Shown: one piece after another, positions 24,214 to 34,128 of the stretch | Position numbering within the stretch: position 1 is the first letter of the stretch | Layout of the letters: every line of letters starts with the position of its first letter | NCBI RefSeq assembly: GCF_004004555.2 | Contig: NZ_SACP01000026.1 | Span: 1-64,000, forward strand | Origin: Methylobacterium oryzihabitans | GTDB taxonomy: Bacteria; Pseudomonadota; Alphaproteobacteria; Rhizobiales; Beijerinckiaceae | Direction: 5' to 3' | DNA length: 64,000 bases | The notes under the pieces: model-generated | The model's database searches: none | Seen by the model: only the letters and a program-made list of their open reading frames with translations | Told to the model about the DNA's origin: nothing | Position numbers and translations under genes: made by a program

Positions 24214-25422
24214 GTGCAGACGCCCGCTCCGGCGACCCCGCGCTCCTCGCCGAAGGTCTCGCCGCTCTACGATCCGCGCATCCGCGGCGCCGCCTACCAG
24301 CTCCTGCTGCTGGTCGTCGTCGGCCTTCTGGCCTGGACCGCGATCGACAACGCCGCCGACAACCTGCGCAACGCCCGCATCGCCTCGGGCTTCGGCTTCC
24401 TCGGCAACACCGCCGGGTTCGACGTCAACCAGTCGCTGATCCCGTTCGCCGCCGCCTCCTCGACCTACGGCGCCGCCTTCGTGGTCGGCCTCATCAACAC
24501 CCTGATGGTCGCGGCGATCGGCATCGTGCTCGCGACGATCCTCGGCTTCCTCGTCGGCATCGCCCGGCTGTCCGAGAACTGGATCGTCGCGCGGCTGGCC
24601 GAGATCTACATCGAGGTGATCCGCAACATCCCGCTGCTGCTGCAACTGCTGTTCTGGTACATCGCCGTGCTGTCGGCGCTGCCCTCGGCCCGCGACAGCT
24701 ACGCCCTGCCGGGCTCGGTGTTCCTCAACCAGCGCGGGCTGTTCCTCCCCAGGCCCCTGCTCGCCGCCGACGCCTGGGCGCTGCCCCTGGTGCTGGCGCT
24801 CGGCATCGCCGGCGCGGTCGCGTTCCGGATCCATGCCGGCCGGGTGCAGCGGCGCACCGGGCGGCGCCTGCCGGTCCGGCGCGTGGCCGCCCTGCTCGTG
24901 CTGGGCCTGCCGCTCGCCGTCTGGGGGCTGCTGGCGCTGCTCGGCCTCGCCCCGGTGACCTTCGAGCTGCCGGTGAAGGGCACCTTCAACCTGCGCGGCG
25001 GCCTGCAGCTCTACCCGGAATTCGTCGCCCTGGTGCTCGGGCTGGTGATCTACACCGCCGCCTTCATCGCCGAGGTGGTGCGGGCCGGCATCCAGGCGGT
25101 GTCGCGCGGCCAGCGCGAGGCGGCGCGGGCGCTCGGCCTGCAGTCCGGCACCACGCTACGCCTCGTCGTCATCCCGCAGGCGATGCGGGTGATCGTGCCG
25201 CCGCTGACCAGCCAGTACCTCAACCTGACCAAGAACTCGTCGCTCGCCGTCGCGGTCGGCTACCCCGACCTCGTGCAGATCTTCATGGGCACGGTCCTCA
25301 ACCAGACGGGCCAAGCGGTCGAGGTGGTGGCGATCACGATGGCGGTCTACCTCACCATCAGCCTCGTCACGGCCTCCGTCATGAACCTCTACAACCGGCG
25401 CGTCGCGCTGGTGGAACGCTGA
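24214..25422 (+). CDS. aapQ: General L-amino-acid ABC permease AapQ
   Basis: The gene encodes 402 residues with several hydrophobic segments. The split His/Glu/Gln/Arg permease domain is recognisable: [20 protein letters not shown] near residue 85, [20 protein letters not shown], and the ATPase-contact loop [20 protein letters not shown]. The long N-terminal part and central periplasmic loop are typical of AapQ rather than short amino-acid permeases. It starts with GTG at 24214, 58 bp after aapJ, and is followed by aapM after 12 bp. Confidence 0.9.
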   Translation: MQTPAPATPRSSPKVSPLYDPRIRGAAYQLLLLVVVGLLAWTAIDNAADNLRNARIASGFGFLGNTAGFDVNQSLIPFAAASSTYGAAFVVGLINTLMVAAIGIVLATILGFLVGIARLSENWIVARLAEIYIEVIRNIPLLLQLLFWYIAVLSALPSARDSYALPGSVFLNQRGLFLPRPLLAADAWALPLVLALGIAGAVAFRIHAGRVQRRTGRRLPVRRVAALLVLGLPLAVWGLLALLGLAPVTFELPVKGTFNLRGGLQLYPEFVALVLGLVIYTAAFIAEVVRAGIQAVSRGQREAARALGLQSGTTLRLVVIPQAMRVIVPPLTSQYLNLTKNSSLAVAVGYPDLVQIFMGTVLNQTGQAVEVVAITMAVYLTISLVTASVMNLYNRRVALVER

Positions 25423-25434
25423 GGAGCCGCCGCG

Positions 25435-26592
25435 ATGACCGCCTCCTCCGGCCTCCTGGCGCAGCCCTTCGTCCGCCGCGACCCGGTCCCGGCGGCGCCG
25501 CCGCCGGCCCTGGTCGGCGGGCCGGTCGCCTGGATCCGCCGCAACCTGTTCTCCAGCCTCACCAGCACCGCGCTCACCCTCGCGGCCGTCCTGCTGCTCG
25601 CCCTGATTCTGCCGCCGCTGCTGCGGTTCCTGGTCTTCGACGCGGTCTGGACCGGCGAGAACCGCGACGCCTGCCGGCCGGAGGTGCTCGGCCGCCCGGT
25701 CGGCGCCTGCTGGGCCTTCGTGGCGAACAAGATCAACTACTTCGTCTACGGCTCGTACCCGATCGAGGCGCGCTGGCGGGCCGACGTGTTCTTCGCCCTG
25801 CTGGCTTTCGGCCTCGCCTGGATGCTGTGGCTCGACGCCCCGCGCCGCGACCTCGGCGCGGCGTACTTCTTCGTCGTCTTCCCGCTCGCCTCCTACGCGC
25901 TCCTCGCCGGCGTGCCGGCGCTGGGGCTCCCCGCGGTGCCGACCTCGCTGTGGGGCGGCATGCTGGTGACGATCGTCGTCTCCCTCGTCGGCATCGTCGT
26001 CTCGCTGCCGTTCGGGGTGCTGCTCGCCCTCGGGCGGCGCTCGCGCCTGCCGGTGGTGCGGCTCGTCTGCGTCATCTTCATCGAGTTCTGGCGCGGCGTG
26101 CCGCTCATCACCGTGCTGTTCATGGCCAACGTGATGCTGCCGCTGTTCCTGCCCGGCGACGTCACCGTCGACCGGCTGGTGCGCCCCCTCGTCGGCATCG
26201 CGCTGTTCTCCTCGGCCTACATGGCCGAGATCGTCCGCGGCGGCCTCCAGGCGATGCCGCGGGGCCAGTTCGAGGGCGCGATGTCCCTCGGCCTCGGTCC
26301 GTGGCTGACGATGCGCCTCGTGATCCTGCCGCAGGCCCTGCGCATCGTGATCCCGGGCATCGTCAACAGCTACATCGCACTGTTCAAGGACACGACGCTG
26401 GTCTCGATCGTCGGCATCTTCGACTTCATCCGCACGATCGAGTCGGCCCGCGTCGACCCGAACTGGGCCGCCCCGACGGTGAGCGTGACCGGCTACGCCT
26501 TCGCGGCCCTGTTCTACTTCCTGTTCTGCTTCGGCATGTCGCGCTACTCCCGCTTCGTCGAGCGGCGCCTGTCGGCCAGCCACGCACGGTGA
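25435..26592 (+). CDS. aapM: General L-amino-acid ABC permease AapM
   Basis: The gene encodes 385 residues. The N-terminal 170 residues hold extra membrane segments. The conserved permease domain starts near [20 protein letters not shown] and includes [20 protein letters not shown] and the EAA-type loop [20 protein letters not shown]. It pairs with AapQ to form the channel. The start at 25435 lies 12 bp after aapQ, and the stop is 5 bp before aapP. Confidence 0.9.
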   Translation: MTASSGLLAQPFVRRDPVPAAPPPALVGGPVAWIRRNLFSSLTSTALTLAAVLLLALILPPLLRFLVFDAVWTGENRDACRPEVLGRPVGACWAFVANKINYFVYGSYPIEARWRADVFFALLAFGLAWMLWLDAPRRDLGAAYFFVVFPLASYALLAGVPALGLPAVPTSLWGGMLVTIVVSLVGIVVSLPFGVLLALGRRSRLPVVRLVCVIFIEFWRGVPLITVLFMANVMLPLFLPGDVTVDRLVRPLVGIALFSSAYMAEIVRGGLQAMPRGQFEGAMSLGLGPWLTMRLVILPQALRIVIPGIVNSYIALFKDTTLVSIVGIFDFIRTIESARVDPNWAAPTVSVTGYAFAALFYFLFCFGMSRYSRFVERRLSASHAR

Positions 26593-26597
26593 CCTCC

Positions 26598-27407
<810 letters not shown>

Positions 27408-27409
27408 TC

Positions 27410-27439
27410 CGCAATCCGGAAGTCATTGTCCGGATTGCG
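27410..27439 (+). terminator. Hairpin terminator after aapP
   Basis: CGCAATCCGGA, an 8-nt loop and TCCGGATTGCG form a perfect 11-bp stem starting 3 bp after the aapP stop. The T-run is poor (TATCGCC), so termination may need Rho or use the stem as a 3' stabiliser. Confidence 0.6.
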
Positions 27440-27574
27440 TATCGCCAGCCCGCGCGGTGAAGCCGGAGGCTCCACACGCATGAGCGAAGCCGGTTGCCGC
27501 ATCGCGGAAGCGATCCCGCCGGGGTTGCCAGAAGCGATCGATTGGAAACCGGATGATCGTCCGGGAATCGTATC

Positions 27575-27607
27575 ATACCGAAGGTCATTTTCCATGACCT
27601 TCGGTAT
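27575..27607. terminator. Perfect 14-bp inverted repeat at the end of the XRE gene
   Basis: ATACCGAAGGTCAT-TTTCC-ATGACCTTCGGTAT spans the last base of the XRE gene on the minus strand and faces aapP on the plus strand. It is placed to end both convergent transcripts. There is no T-run on either side. Confidence 0.55.
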
Positions 27608-27966
27608 CACCCGTTCCGGTCGGCCAGCGCCAGCGCAAGGGCGACGAGGTGGTCGCGCAGGGCCGGATCGGCGATCCGGTCGAAGGCGGCGACGAGCTGG
27701 GCGCGGGCGTCGCCGGTCTCTGTCTCGACCGCGGGAGCACCCCGCTCCGGCTCGGGGAAGAAATATTCGATCGGCGTCTGGAGCGCGCTCGCGATCGACC
27801 ACAGCAGGCCGGCGCTGATCGAGTTGTGGCCGGATTCGTACTTGGAGATCTGGTTCGACGAGACGCCGATCCGCCCGGCGAGCTCGGCGATCGAGATGCG
27901 CCGGGCCCGCCGGGCCGACCGCACCCGATCGGCGATGGACATCGCCGCGTCCCGCTCTGGTGTCAC
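27607..27966 (-). CDS. XRE-family helix-turn-helix regulator
   Basis: The gene encodes 119 residues. A Cro/C1-type helix-turn-helix domain (IADRVRSARRARRISIAELA, GRIGVSSNQISKYESGHN) is followed by SAGLLWSIASALQTPIEYFF, which is typical of Rhizobiales XRE proteins. The C-terminal part is a short helical tail. I prefer the GTG at 27966 because AGGGGG lies 7 nt upstream; ATG 27942 would remove 8 residues. It is divergent from luxR with about 106 bp between them, so it may regulate the quorum-sensing genes or be regulated with them. Confidence 0.75.
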   Translation of the reverse strand: MTPERDAAMSIADRVRSARRARRISIAELAGRIGVSSNQISKYESGHNSISAGLLWSIASALQTPIEYFFPEPERGAPAVETETGDARAQLVAAFDRIADPALRDHLVALALALADRNG

Positions 27967-28072
27967 GTGGTTGCCCCCTGTCCGGCGCCACCGGCGCCGC
28001 GCCGCATGACGCGGCTGTTTCAGGTAGCGAATCCGCCGAAAATCCAGTAGCGTCAACCAAAAATTGTACTGA

Positions 28073-28843
28073 GTGGCCGATGCCGGCGCGCTCCTCCCGG
28101 GCCAGGCTGTGGATACCATACGGCAGATCTCCTTCGACGTCGTTCATCGCCTCAAGCGAGCCGAGACCAGCGAGCAGCTGTTCCAGGAGTTGCAGAGCGC
28201 CGGCGGCGATTTCGGCTACGATTCGTTCATCGTGACTGGACTGCCTCAGAGACCCAGCGAGCTCCTGGCCGATTGTTCGCTCCTGGTCGGCTGGCCGCTG
28301 GACTGGGCACAGCGTTACATCGAGCGGGACTACGTCCGCATCGATCCGGTGATCGAGCACATCCGCCACACCATCGATCCGTTCGTCTGGAGCGAGGTGG
28401 CCTACGACCGGTCCGATCCGGGGCCCGCCCGGGTCATGAACGAGGCGCCGTCCTTCGGGCTCGTCGACGGCTACTGCGTGCCGGTCCACCGTATCGACGG
28501 GCGCGAGGCGGGCGTCAGCTTCGGTGCCGCCCGGCTCGACCTGTCGGACGACGCCCGGGCCGGCCTGCACATGATCGCGGTCTACGCCTTCTCGAAGGCG
28601 GCGTCCCTGCGCTCCGAGGCGGCGGCGGCGCCCGAGCGCGGCGCCGCCGGGCGCTGCTCGCAACGCGAGATCGAGTGCATGAGATGGGCGGCGGCCGGCA
28701 AGACCGGCTGGGAAACCTCCGAGATCCTGTCGCTGTCGCAGCGCACCGTCGAGTGCTATCTCGCGTCGGCGGCGAAGAAGCTCAAGGCCGTGAACCGCGT
28801 GCAACTCATCGCCGAAGCGATGCGCCGGGGCCTGATCGAGTGA
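28073..28843 (+). CDS. LuxR-type quorum-sensing regulator
   Basis: The gene encodes 256 residues. The autoinducer-binding domain (about 15-175) keeps the residues that contact acyl-homoserine lactones: Trp78, Tyr82, Asp91-Pro92 (RIDPVI) and Trp106 (FVWSEV). The C-terminal LuxR helix-turn-helix (about 195-256) reads CSQREIECMRWAAAGKTGWE, ILSLSQRTVECYLASAAKKL. The GTG start at 28073 has no clear ribosome binding site, which may mean low or leaderless translation. It precedes luxI by 148 bp on the same strand, the classic receptor-synthase arrangement. Confidence 0.9.
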   Translation: MADAGALLPGQAVDTIRQISFDVVHRLKRAETSEQLFQELQSAGGDFGYDSFIVTGLPQRPSELLADCSLLVGWPLDWAQRYIERDYVRIDPVIEHIRHTIDPFVWSEVAYDRSDPGPARVMNEAPSFGLVDGYCVPVHRIDGREAGVSFGAARLDLSDDARAGLHMIAVYAFSKAASLRSEAAAAPERGAAGRCSQREIECMRWAAAGKTGWETSEILSLSQRTVECYLASAAKKLKAVNRVQLIAEAMRRGLIE

Positions 28844-28920
28844 CGGGCGTCAACGGCTGAGTGCGAACCCGGCGTCATGCCGGTACGGCGCCCGTCTCTC
28901 AAGTCCGCGGCCCCGCGCTC

Positions 28921-28934
28921 CCGTAAATTTACGG
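28921..28934. promoter_or_regulatory. Perfect 14-bp palindrome upstream of luxI, candidate lux box
   Basis: CCGTAAATTTACGG is fully palindromic, AT-centred in a GC-rich setting, and lies 57 bp before the luxI ATG between luxR and luxI. LuxR-type dimers bind 16-20 bp dyads at this position to activate the synthase gene. The sequence differs from the Vibrio consensus, and only the core symmetry is seen. Confidence 0.55.
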
Positions 28935-28991
28935 AATACCCGCCGCACGGTCGATCGGAGACAACTCCCCGCGGAACCGGGGAGACGTCGC

Positions 28992-29648
28992 ATGATCCAG
29001 ATGATCGAAGGCCGATACGGCAGGCATCACGCCGATCTCATGGAAAGAGTTTTCCGTTTCCGGCACCGTTTCTTCGTCGATCATCTGAAGTGGGAGGCCC
29101 TGCGCCGGCCGGACGGCCGCGAGATCGACGCGTTCGACGGGCCGGACTGCGTCCACCTCGTCGGGCTCGACGGGGACGAGGTGGTCTCCTACGCCCGCCT
29201 GCTGGCTACGACGCGCCCGCACCTCCAGAGCCACGTCTACCCGCAGATCCTCCAGGGCGCCGTCGCCCCGACCGGTCCGCACATCTACGAATGGACCCGC
29301 TGCGCCGCCGCGCCGTGGAAGCGCGACGGGACGCGCGCCCTCGACCCGATCAGCGGCTACCAGTTCGCCGCCGTCGCCGAGGCCGCCGAGCGGCTCGGCC
29401 TCGACGGCCTGCTGGTCCAGACCCACCCGATCATCGTCGAGCGCCTGATCTCGATCGGCTGGGACGTCGAGCCCCTGGCGCTGCCGTTTCCCTACGACGG
29501 CAAGCCCCTGATGCCGATCTACGCCCGGCTGACGCCGGATACCGCCGCGACGACGCTCGCGGTCTACGGGCTTGCCGGGCCGGCCCTGGAAGCGCCCGCG
29601 GAGCGACCGGGCGAGGGGCCGGCGCCGTGGGCGCCCGCCGACCGCTGA
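28992..29648 (+). CDS. Acyl-homoserine-lactone synthase (LuxI family)
   Basis: The gene encodes 218 residues. The invariant residues of the family appear at their usual numbers: Arg24, Phe28, Trp34, Asp46, Asp49, Arg69, Glu100 and Arg103, in FRFRHRFFVDHLKWE, EIDAFD, VSYARLL and IYEWTRCAA. The enzyme joins S-adenosylmethionine to an acyl-ACP or acyl-CoA to make an N-acyl homoserine lactone. The acyl group cannot be predicted. The ATG at 28992 is preceded by GGGGAGAC. The upstream palindrome at 28921 suggests positive autoregulation by the adjacent LuxR. Confidence 0.93.
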   Translation: MIQMIEGRYGRHHADLMERVFRFRHRFFVDHLKWEALRRPDGREIDAFDGPDCVHLVGLDGDEVVSYARLLATTRPHLQSHVYPQILQGAVAPTGPHIYEWTRCAAAPWKRDGTRALDPISGYQFAAVAEAAERLGLDGLLVQTHPIIVERLISIGWDVEPLALPFPYDGKPLMPIYARLTPDTAATTLAVYGLAGPALEAPAERPGEGPAPWAPADR

Positions 29649-29696
29649 CGCCTCCCCGGAGCCGGCCCGTTCCGGCGCTCGATTCTCTCGGACCTC

Positions 29697-29969
29697 ATGC
29701 CAGACCTCGATCCGACCCCGGACGCCCACCCGACCGCCGACGAGGCCGCGGCCCTCGCCCGCGGCGTCCCGGACTACTTCAGGAATCGCGTCGCTTCCGA
29801 CCTGCCGCTCCATCGCCGACTGGTGGATCTCGCCTGCCGCCTCGGCGGCGCCTCCGAGATGCTGGCCGAGGATCTCGAGGAACTCGGCCAGCGCTACCTC
29901 GACCTGTCCCGGGCGGTGAGCGCCGCCCTGTACCGGGAGGAGGGCGCCGAGCGCGACGAGCCCGGTTGA
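29697..29969 (+). CDS. Small unknown protein downstream of luxI
   Basis: The gene encodes 90 residues, acidic and mostly helical in appearance (PDYFRNRVASDLPLHRRLVD, LACRLGGASEMLAEDLEELG). There is no signal peptide or membrane segment. I do not recognise a family. It starts 48 bp after luxI with no terminator between, so it is likely on the luxI transcript and would then be quorum-controlled. It could instead be an independent hypothetical gene; base use and the lack of better frames support it as coding. Confidence 0.55.
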   Translation: MPDLDPTPDAHPTADEAAALARGVPDYFRNRVASDLPLHRRLVDLACRLGGASEMLAEDLEELGQRYLDLSRAVSAALYREEGAERDEPG

Positions 29970-30033
29970 CGACGCCGGATGGCCGCCTTGACCGTTGCGC
30001 GCCGATGGGCAACCGATCGGGTTCCCTCAGGCG

Positions 30034-32160
30034 ATGGACGGCATCGGCATGTTCGCACTCGACGACGGCGCGCCCGCGCCCCTGGGCGCCCATTTCGACG
30101 GGCGCGGCGTCAACTTCGCGCTGTTCTCGGCCCACGCCACCGCGGTCGAGCTGTGCCTGTTCGACCCGACCGGCCGCACCCAGACCGACGCGATCCGGCT
30201 GCCGCGCCGGACCGACGACGTCTGGCACGGCTACCTCGCCGGGGTGCTGCCGGGCCAGCTCTACGGCTATCGCGTCCACGGCCCCTGGGAGCCCGCCCGC
30301 GGCCACCGCTTCAACCACCACAAGCTGGCGCTCGATCCGTACGCCCGCGAGCTGCACGGGCGGGTGCGCTGGCACGACGCGCTCTACGCCTACCGGCGCG
30401 GGGGCCCGCGCGACGACGTCCCCGACCGCCGCGACAGTGCCGCGATGATGCCCAAGGGCATCGTGACGGCGCCCGACGCCGAAATCCGCGACGACCCGCC
30501 CCTGCGCCGGCCGATGGTCGACACCGTGATCTACGAGGCCCATGTCCGCGCCCTGACCCAGACCCATCCGGGCGTGCCGGTGCCGTGGCGGGGCAGCTAC
30601 GCCGCCCTCGGCCACCCGGCGATCGTCGATCACCTCGTGAAGCTCGGCGTCACCGCGCTCGAATTGCTGCCGATCCAGGCCTTCGTCGACGACCGCTTCC
30701 TCGTCGACAAGGGCCTGAGCAACTTCTGGGGCTACTCGCCGCTGAACTACTTCGCGCCCGAGCCGCGCTATCTCGGACCCGCAGGCATTCCGGGCCTCAA
30801 GGCGGCGATCCGCCAGCTCCACGCCGCCGGGATCGAGGTGCTGGTCGACGTCGTCTACAACCACACCTGCGAGGCCGGCCGCACCGGGCCGAGCCTGTCG
30901 TTCCGCGGCGTCGACAACGCGAGCTACTACAAGCTGCGCCCCGACGACCCGCGCGAGGACATCGACTGCACCGGCTGCGGCAACAGCCTCGACGTGGCGC
31001 ATCCGCGGGTGATGCAGATGGTGCTCGATTCCCTGCGCCACTGGGTCGAGGCGTACGGGATCGACGGCTTCCGGTTCGACCTCGCCTCGACCCTCGCCCG
31101 CTCGCCCCACGACTTCACCCCGCGGGCGGCGGTGCTGCAGGCGATGGCCCAGGACCCGGTGCTGTCGCGGGTCAAGCTCATCGCCGAGCCGTGGGACCTC
31201 GGCATGGGCGGCTACCAGCTCGGCGGATTCCCGGTCGGGTGGAGCGACTGGAACGACCAGTTCCGCGACGCCGCCCGCGGCTTCTGGCGCGGCGACGACG
31301 GCCAGTTGCCGAAGCTGACCCAGGGCCTCACCGGCTCCAAGGAGATTTTTTCCGCGTCCGGGCGGGGCCCGTCGGCGAGCGTCAACTTCATCGCCTCCCA
31401 CGACGGCTATACGCTGGCCGACGTCGTCGCCTACGAGACGAAGCACAACGAGGCCAACGGCGAGGGCAACCGCGACGGCCACGGCCACAACGTCTCGCGC
31501 AATTACGGCGTCGAGGGGCCGACCGGCGATCCCGCCATCCTGGCGGTGCGGGCACGCCAGAAGCGCAACCTGCTCGCCACGATCCTGCTCGCCCAGGGCG
31601 TGCCGATGCTGCTGATGGGCGACGAGCGCTCGCGCAGCCAGGGCGGCAACAACAACGCCTATTGCCAGGACAACGCGACCTCGTGGGTCGACTGGTCGAA
31701 CGACGGCGGCGACCCGGCGCTCGCCGAGTTCGTGCGCAACCTGCTCGCCCTGCGCCGGGACCACCGGGCGCTGCGGCGGCGCCACTTCCTCACCGGCGAG
31801 ACGGTGGCGGCGGGGCTGAGAGACGTCCACTGGCTCGCCCCCGACGGCACAGAGATGGGCGACGCCGACTGGGGCGATTCGCGCCGGCGCGCCTTCGGCA
31901 TGCAGATCGGCAACGACGCCCCGGACGGACGCCGCCTGCTGCTGCTTGCCAACGCCGATCCCGACCCTCGCGAATTCACCCTGGCCCGCGTCGTCGGCGG
32001 GCCGTGGAGCGCGGTCTTCGACACCCGGAGCGCCGACGGCCGGCCGCGGGACAAGCTCGCCCTCGCGGCCGGCGGCAGCCTCGTCCTCGACGGGCGCTCG
32101 CTCCTGGTGCTGTCGCGCCCGGGCGGGAGAGCGGGGAAAACCGTCGAAGCGCGGCCGTGA
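30034..32160 (+). CDS. glgX: Glycogen debranching enzyme GlgX (isoamylase type)
   Basis: The gene encodes 708 residues. A CBM48 domain (GAHFDGRGVNFALFSAHAT, VHGPWEPARGHRFN) precedes a GH13_11 catalytic barrel. The catalytic residues are in IDGFRFDLAST (nucleophile), KLIAEPWDLG (acid/base) and FIASHDGYTL. The GNNNAYCQDN stretch is diagnostic. It hydrolyses alpha-1,6 branches of phosphorylase-trimmed glycogen. ATG 30034 is chosen; an in-frame TTG at 29995 would add 13 residues. It opens a six-gene same-strand run of glucan and trehalose genes ending with glgB. Reported substrate preference is for short branches. Confidence 0.92.
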   Translation: MDGIGMFALDDGAPAPLGAHFDGRGVNFALFSAHATAVELCLFDPTGRTQTDAIRLPRRTDDVWHGYLAGVLPGQLYGYRVHGPWEPARGHRFNHHKLALDPYARELHGRVRWHDALYAYRRGGPRDDVPDRRDSAAMMPKGIVTAPDAEIRDDPPLRRPMVDTVIYEAHVRALTQTHPGVPVPWRGSYAALGHPAIVDHLVKLGVTALELLPIQAFVDDRFLVDKGLSNFWGYSPLNYFAPEPRYLGPAGIPGLKAAIRQLHAAGIEVLVDVVYNHTCEAGRTGPSLSFRGVDNASYYKLRPDDPREDIDCTGCGNSLDVAHPRVMQMVLDSLRHWVEAYGIDGFRFDLASTLARSPHDFTPRAAVLQAMAQDPVLSRVKLIAEPWDLGMGGYQLGGFPVGWSDWNDQFRDAARGFWRGDDGQLPKLTQGLTGSKEIFSASGRGPSASVNFIASHDGYTLADVVAYETKHNEANGEGNRDGHGHNVSRNYGVEGPTGDPAILAVRARQKRNLLATILLAQGVPMLLMGDERSRSQGGNNNAYCQDNATSWVDWSNDGGDPALAEFVRNLLALRRDHRALRRRHFLTGETVAAGLRDVHWLAPDGTEMGDADWGDSRRRAFGMQIGNDAPDGRRLLLLANADPDPREFTLARVVGGPWSAVFDTRSADGRPRDKLALAAGGSLVLDGRSLLVLSRPGGRAGKTVEARP

Positions 32161-32307
32161 GGCGGTTGCCGTAACGTCGCCCCGCCATACCTGCCGGCGG
32201 GCGGTTCAGGCTCGCTCGCGGGCCGGAACCAAGCGGGGCCGGAGGGTTTCTTGTGTCAGTGCCCCCCGGCATGAACCCGTGAGCCCGACCGGAAGGATGG
32301 TGGCCCG

Positions 32308-34128
32308 ATGCGGCGCGCCCACAGCATGCCATTTGGCGCAGAGATCGGGCCGGAGGGGGTGCGCTTCGCCCTCTGGGCGCCGAGCGCCGAGCGCGTCGCG
32401 CTCGTGCTCGACGGGACCGAGCACGCGATGGCGGCAGGGGAGGGCGGCTGGTATCGCCTCACGGTTCCGGGGGCGAAGGCCGGCGGCCGCTACGGCTACC
32501 GCATCGACGGCGACCTCGTGGTGCCGGATCCCGCCTCGCGCTTCCAGCCGGAGGACGTGTCGGGCCCGAGCGAGATCGTCGATCCCGGCGCCTTCGCGTG
32601 GGGGGACGAAGCCTGGACCGGCCGCCCCTGGGAAGAGGCGGTGATCTACGAGGTGCATGTCGGCACCGCGACTCCGGCCGGCACCTATGCCGGCCTCGCC
32701 GAGAAGCTGGAGGATCTGCGCGACCTCGGCGTCACCGCGATCGAGCTGCTGCCGCTCGCCGACTTCAAGGGCAGCCGCAACTGGGGCTACGACGGCGTGC
32801 TGCCCTACGCGCCGGATTCCGCCTACGGCACCCCCGACGACCTCAAGCGCCTGATCGACAAGGCGCATTCCCTCGGCCTGATGGTCATCCTGGACGTGGT
32901 CTACAACCACTTCGGCCCGGCCGGGAACTATCTCCACGCCTACGCCAAGAGCTTCTTCACCGACCGCCACCAGACCCCGTGGGGCGCCGGCATCAACTTC
33001 GACGGCGAGACCTCCGGCCCGGTGGTGCGGGACTTCTTCGTCCACAACTCGCTGTACTGGCTGGACGAATTCCATTTCGACGGCCTGCGCTTCGACGCCG
33101 TCCATGCGATCCAGGACGATTCGGAGACCCACTTCATCGCCGAGCTGTCGCAGCGCATCCGCGCCGCCCTGCCGGACCGGCACGTCCACCTGATGCTGGA
33201 GAACGAGGCCAACCAGGCCCGCTGGCTCGCCCGCGACGAATCCGGCCGGGCGATCGGCCACAGCGCGCAATGGGCCGACGACCTCCATCACGGCTGGCAC
33301 GTCCTGCTCACCGGCGAGGAGGCCGGCTACTACGAGAGCTTCGCCGACAAGCCCTTCGAGCGCCTCGCCCGCAGCCTCGCCGAGGGCTTCGCCTACCAGG
33401 GCGAGCCGTTCAAGACCCTCGACAACCATCCCCGCGGCGAGCCGTCCGCCCACCTGCCACCCTCGGCCTTCGTGACGTTCCTGCAGAACCACGATCAGGT
33501 CGGCAACCGGGCGCTGGGCGAGCGGTTGAGCGCGCTCGCCGACCCGCAGAAACTCGCGCTGGCCCGCGCCGGCCTGCTCCTGGCGCCGCAGATCCCGATG
33601 CTGTGGATGGGCGAGGAATGGTCGGCCTCGACGCCGTTCCTGTTCTTCGTCGACTTCGCCCCCGACGAGGAGCTGAACAAGGCGGTGCGCGACGGCCGCC
33701 GCCGCGAGTTCAAGAGCTTCGCTGCCTTCGCCGACGAGGAGAAGGCGAAGACGATCCCCGATCCGACCGCCAGGACCACCTTCGACGCCTCGAAGCTCGA
33801 CTGGTCGGAGCGCGACCGCCCGCCCCACCGCGCGGTGCTGGAGGACACCACCCGCCTGCTCGCCCTGCGGCAGGCGGAGGTCGTGCCCCTGACCAAGACC
33901 GCCTGGAAGGGCGGCCGGGCCGAACGGCCGCGGCCCGACGTGATCGACGTCACCTGGACCTATGCCGGCGGCACCCTGCGCCTCGTCGCGGCGCTCGGCG
34001 ACGAGAGCTTCGACCTCGCCGCCCCCGCCGGCACCGTCGTCTGGCAATCCCCCTCCGTCGTCCCCGGCGACGGCGGCTCCCTGGTGTTGGCCCCCTGGTC
34101 GGGCGTGTTCGTGAAAGAGGTCGCGTAG
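32308..34128 (+). CDS. treZ: Maltooligosyltrehalose trehalohydrolase
   Basis: The gene encodes 606 residues. An N-terminal beta-sandwich domain (PEGVRFALWAPSAERVALVL) is followed by a GH13_10 barrel: AVIYEVHVGTATPAGTYAGL, FDGLRFDAVHAI (nucleophile), LMLENEANQ (acid/base), FLQNHDQVGNRA. It cleaves the alpha-1,4 bond next to the terminal trehalose made by TreY, releasing free trehalose. The stop abuts the start of the next gene (TAGATG), whose C-terminal half is TreY, so the two cooperating activities are translationally coupled. Confidence 0.93.
   Translation: MRRAHSMPFGAEIGPEGVRFALWAPSAERVALVLDGTEHAMAAGEGGWYRLTVPGAKAGGRYGYRIDGDLVVPDPASRFQPEDVSGPSEIVDPGAFAWGDEAWTGRPWEEAVIYEVHVGTATPAGTYAGLAEKLEDLRDLGVTAIELLPLADFKGSRNWGYDGVLPYAPDSAYGTPDDLKRLIDKAHSLGLMVILDVVYNHFGPAGNYLHAYAKSFFTDRHQTPWGAGINFDGETSGPVVRDFFVHNSLYWLDEFHFDGLRFDAVHAIQDDSETHFIAELSQRIRAALPDRHVHLMLENEANQARWLARDESGRAIGHSAQWADDLHHGWHVLLTGEEAGYYESFADKPFERLARSLAEGFAYQGEPFKTLDNHPRGEPSAHLPPSAFVTFLQNHDQVGNRALGERLSALADPQKLALARAGLLLAPQIPMLWMGEEWSASTPFLFFVDFAPDEELNKAVRDGRRREFKSFAAFADEEKAKTIPDPTARTTFDASKLDWSERDRPPHRAVLEDTTRLLALRQAEVVPLTKTAWKGGRAERPRPDVIDVTWTYAGGTLRLVAALGDESFDLAAPAGTVVWQSPSVVPGDGGSLVLAPWSGVFVKEVA

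Noticed and set aside
27575-27607. The 14-bp-arm inverted repeat as a lux box
   Set aside because: It is at the 3' end of the XRE gene, away from luxR and luxI promoters, so a terminator or 3' processing role is more likely.
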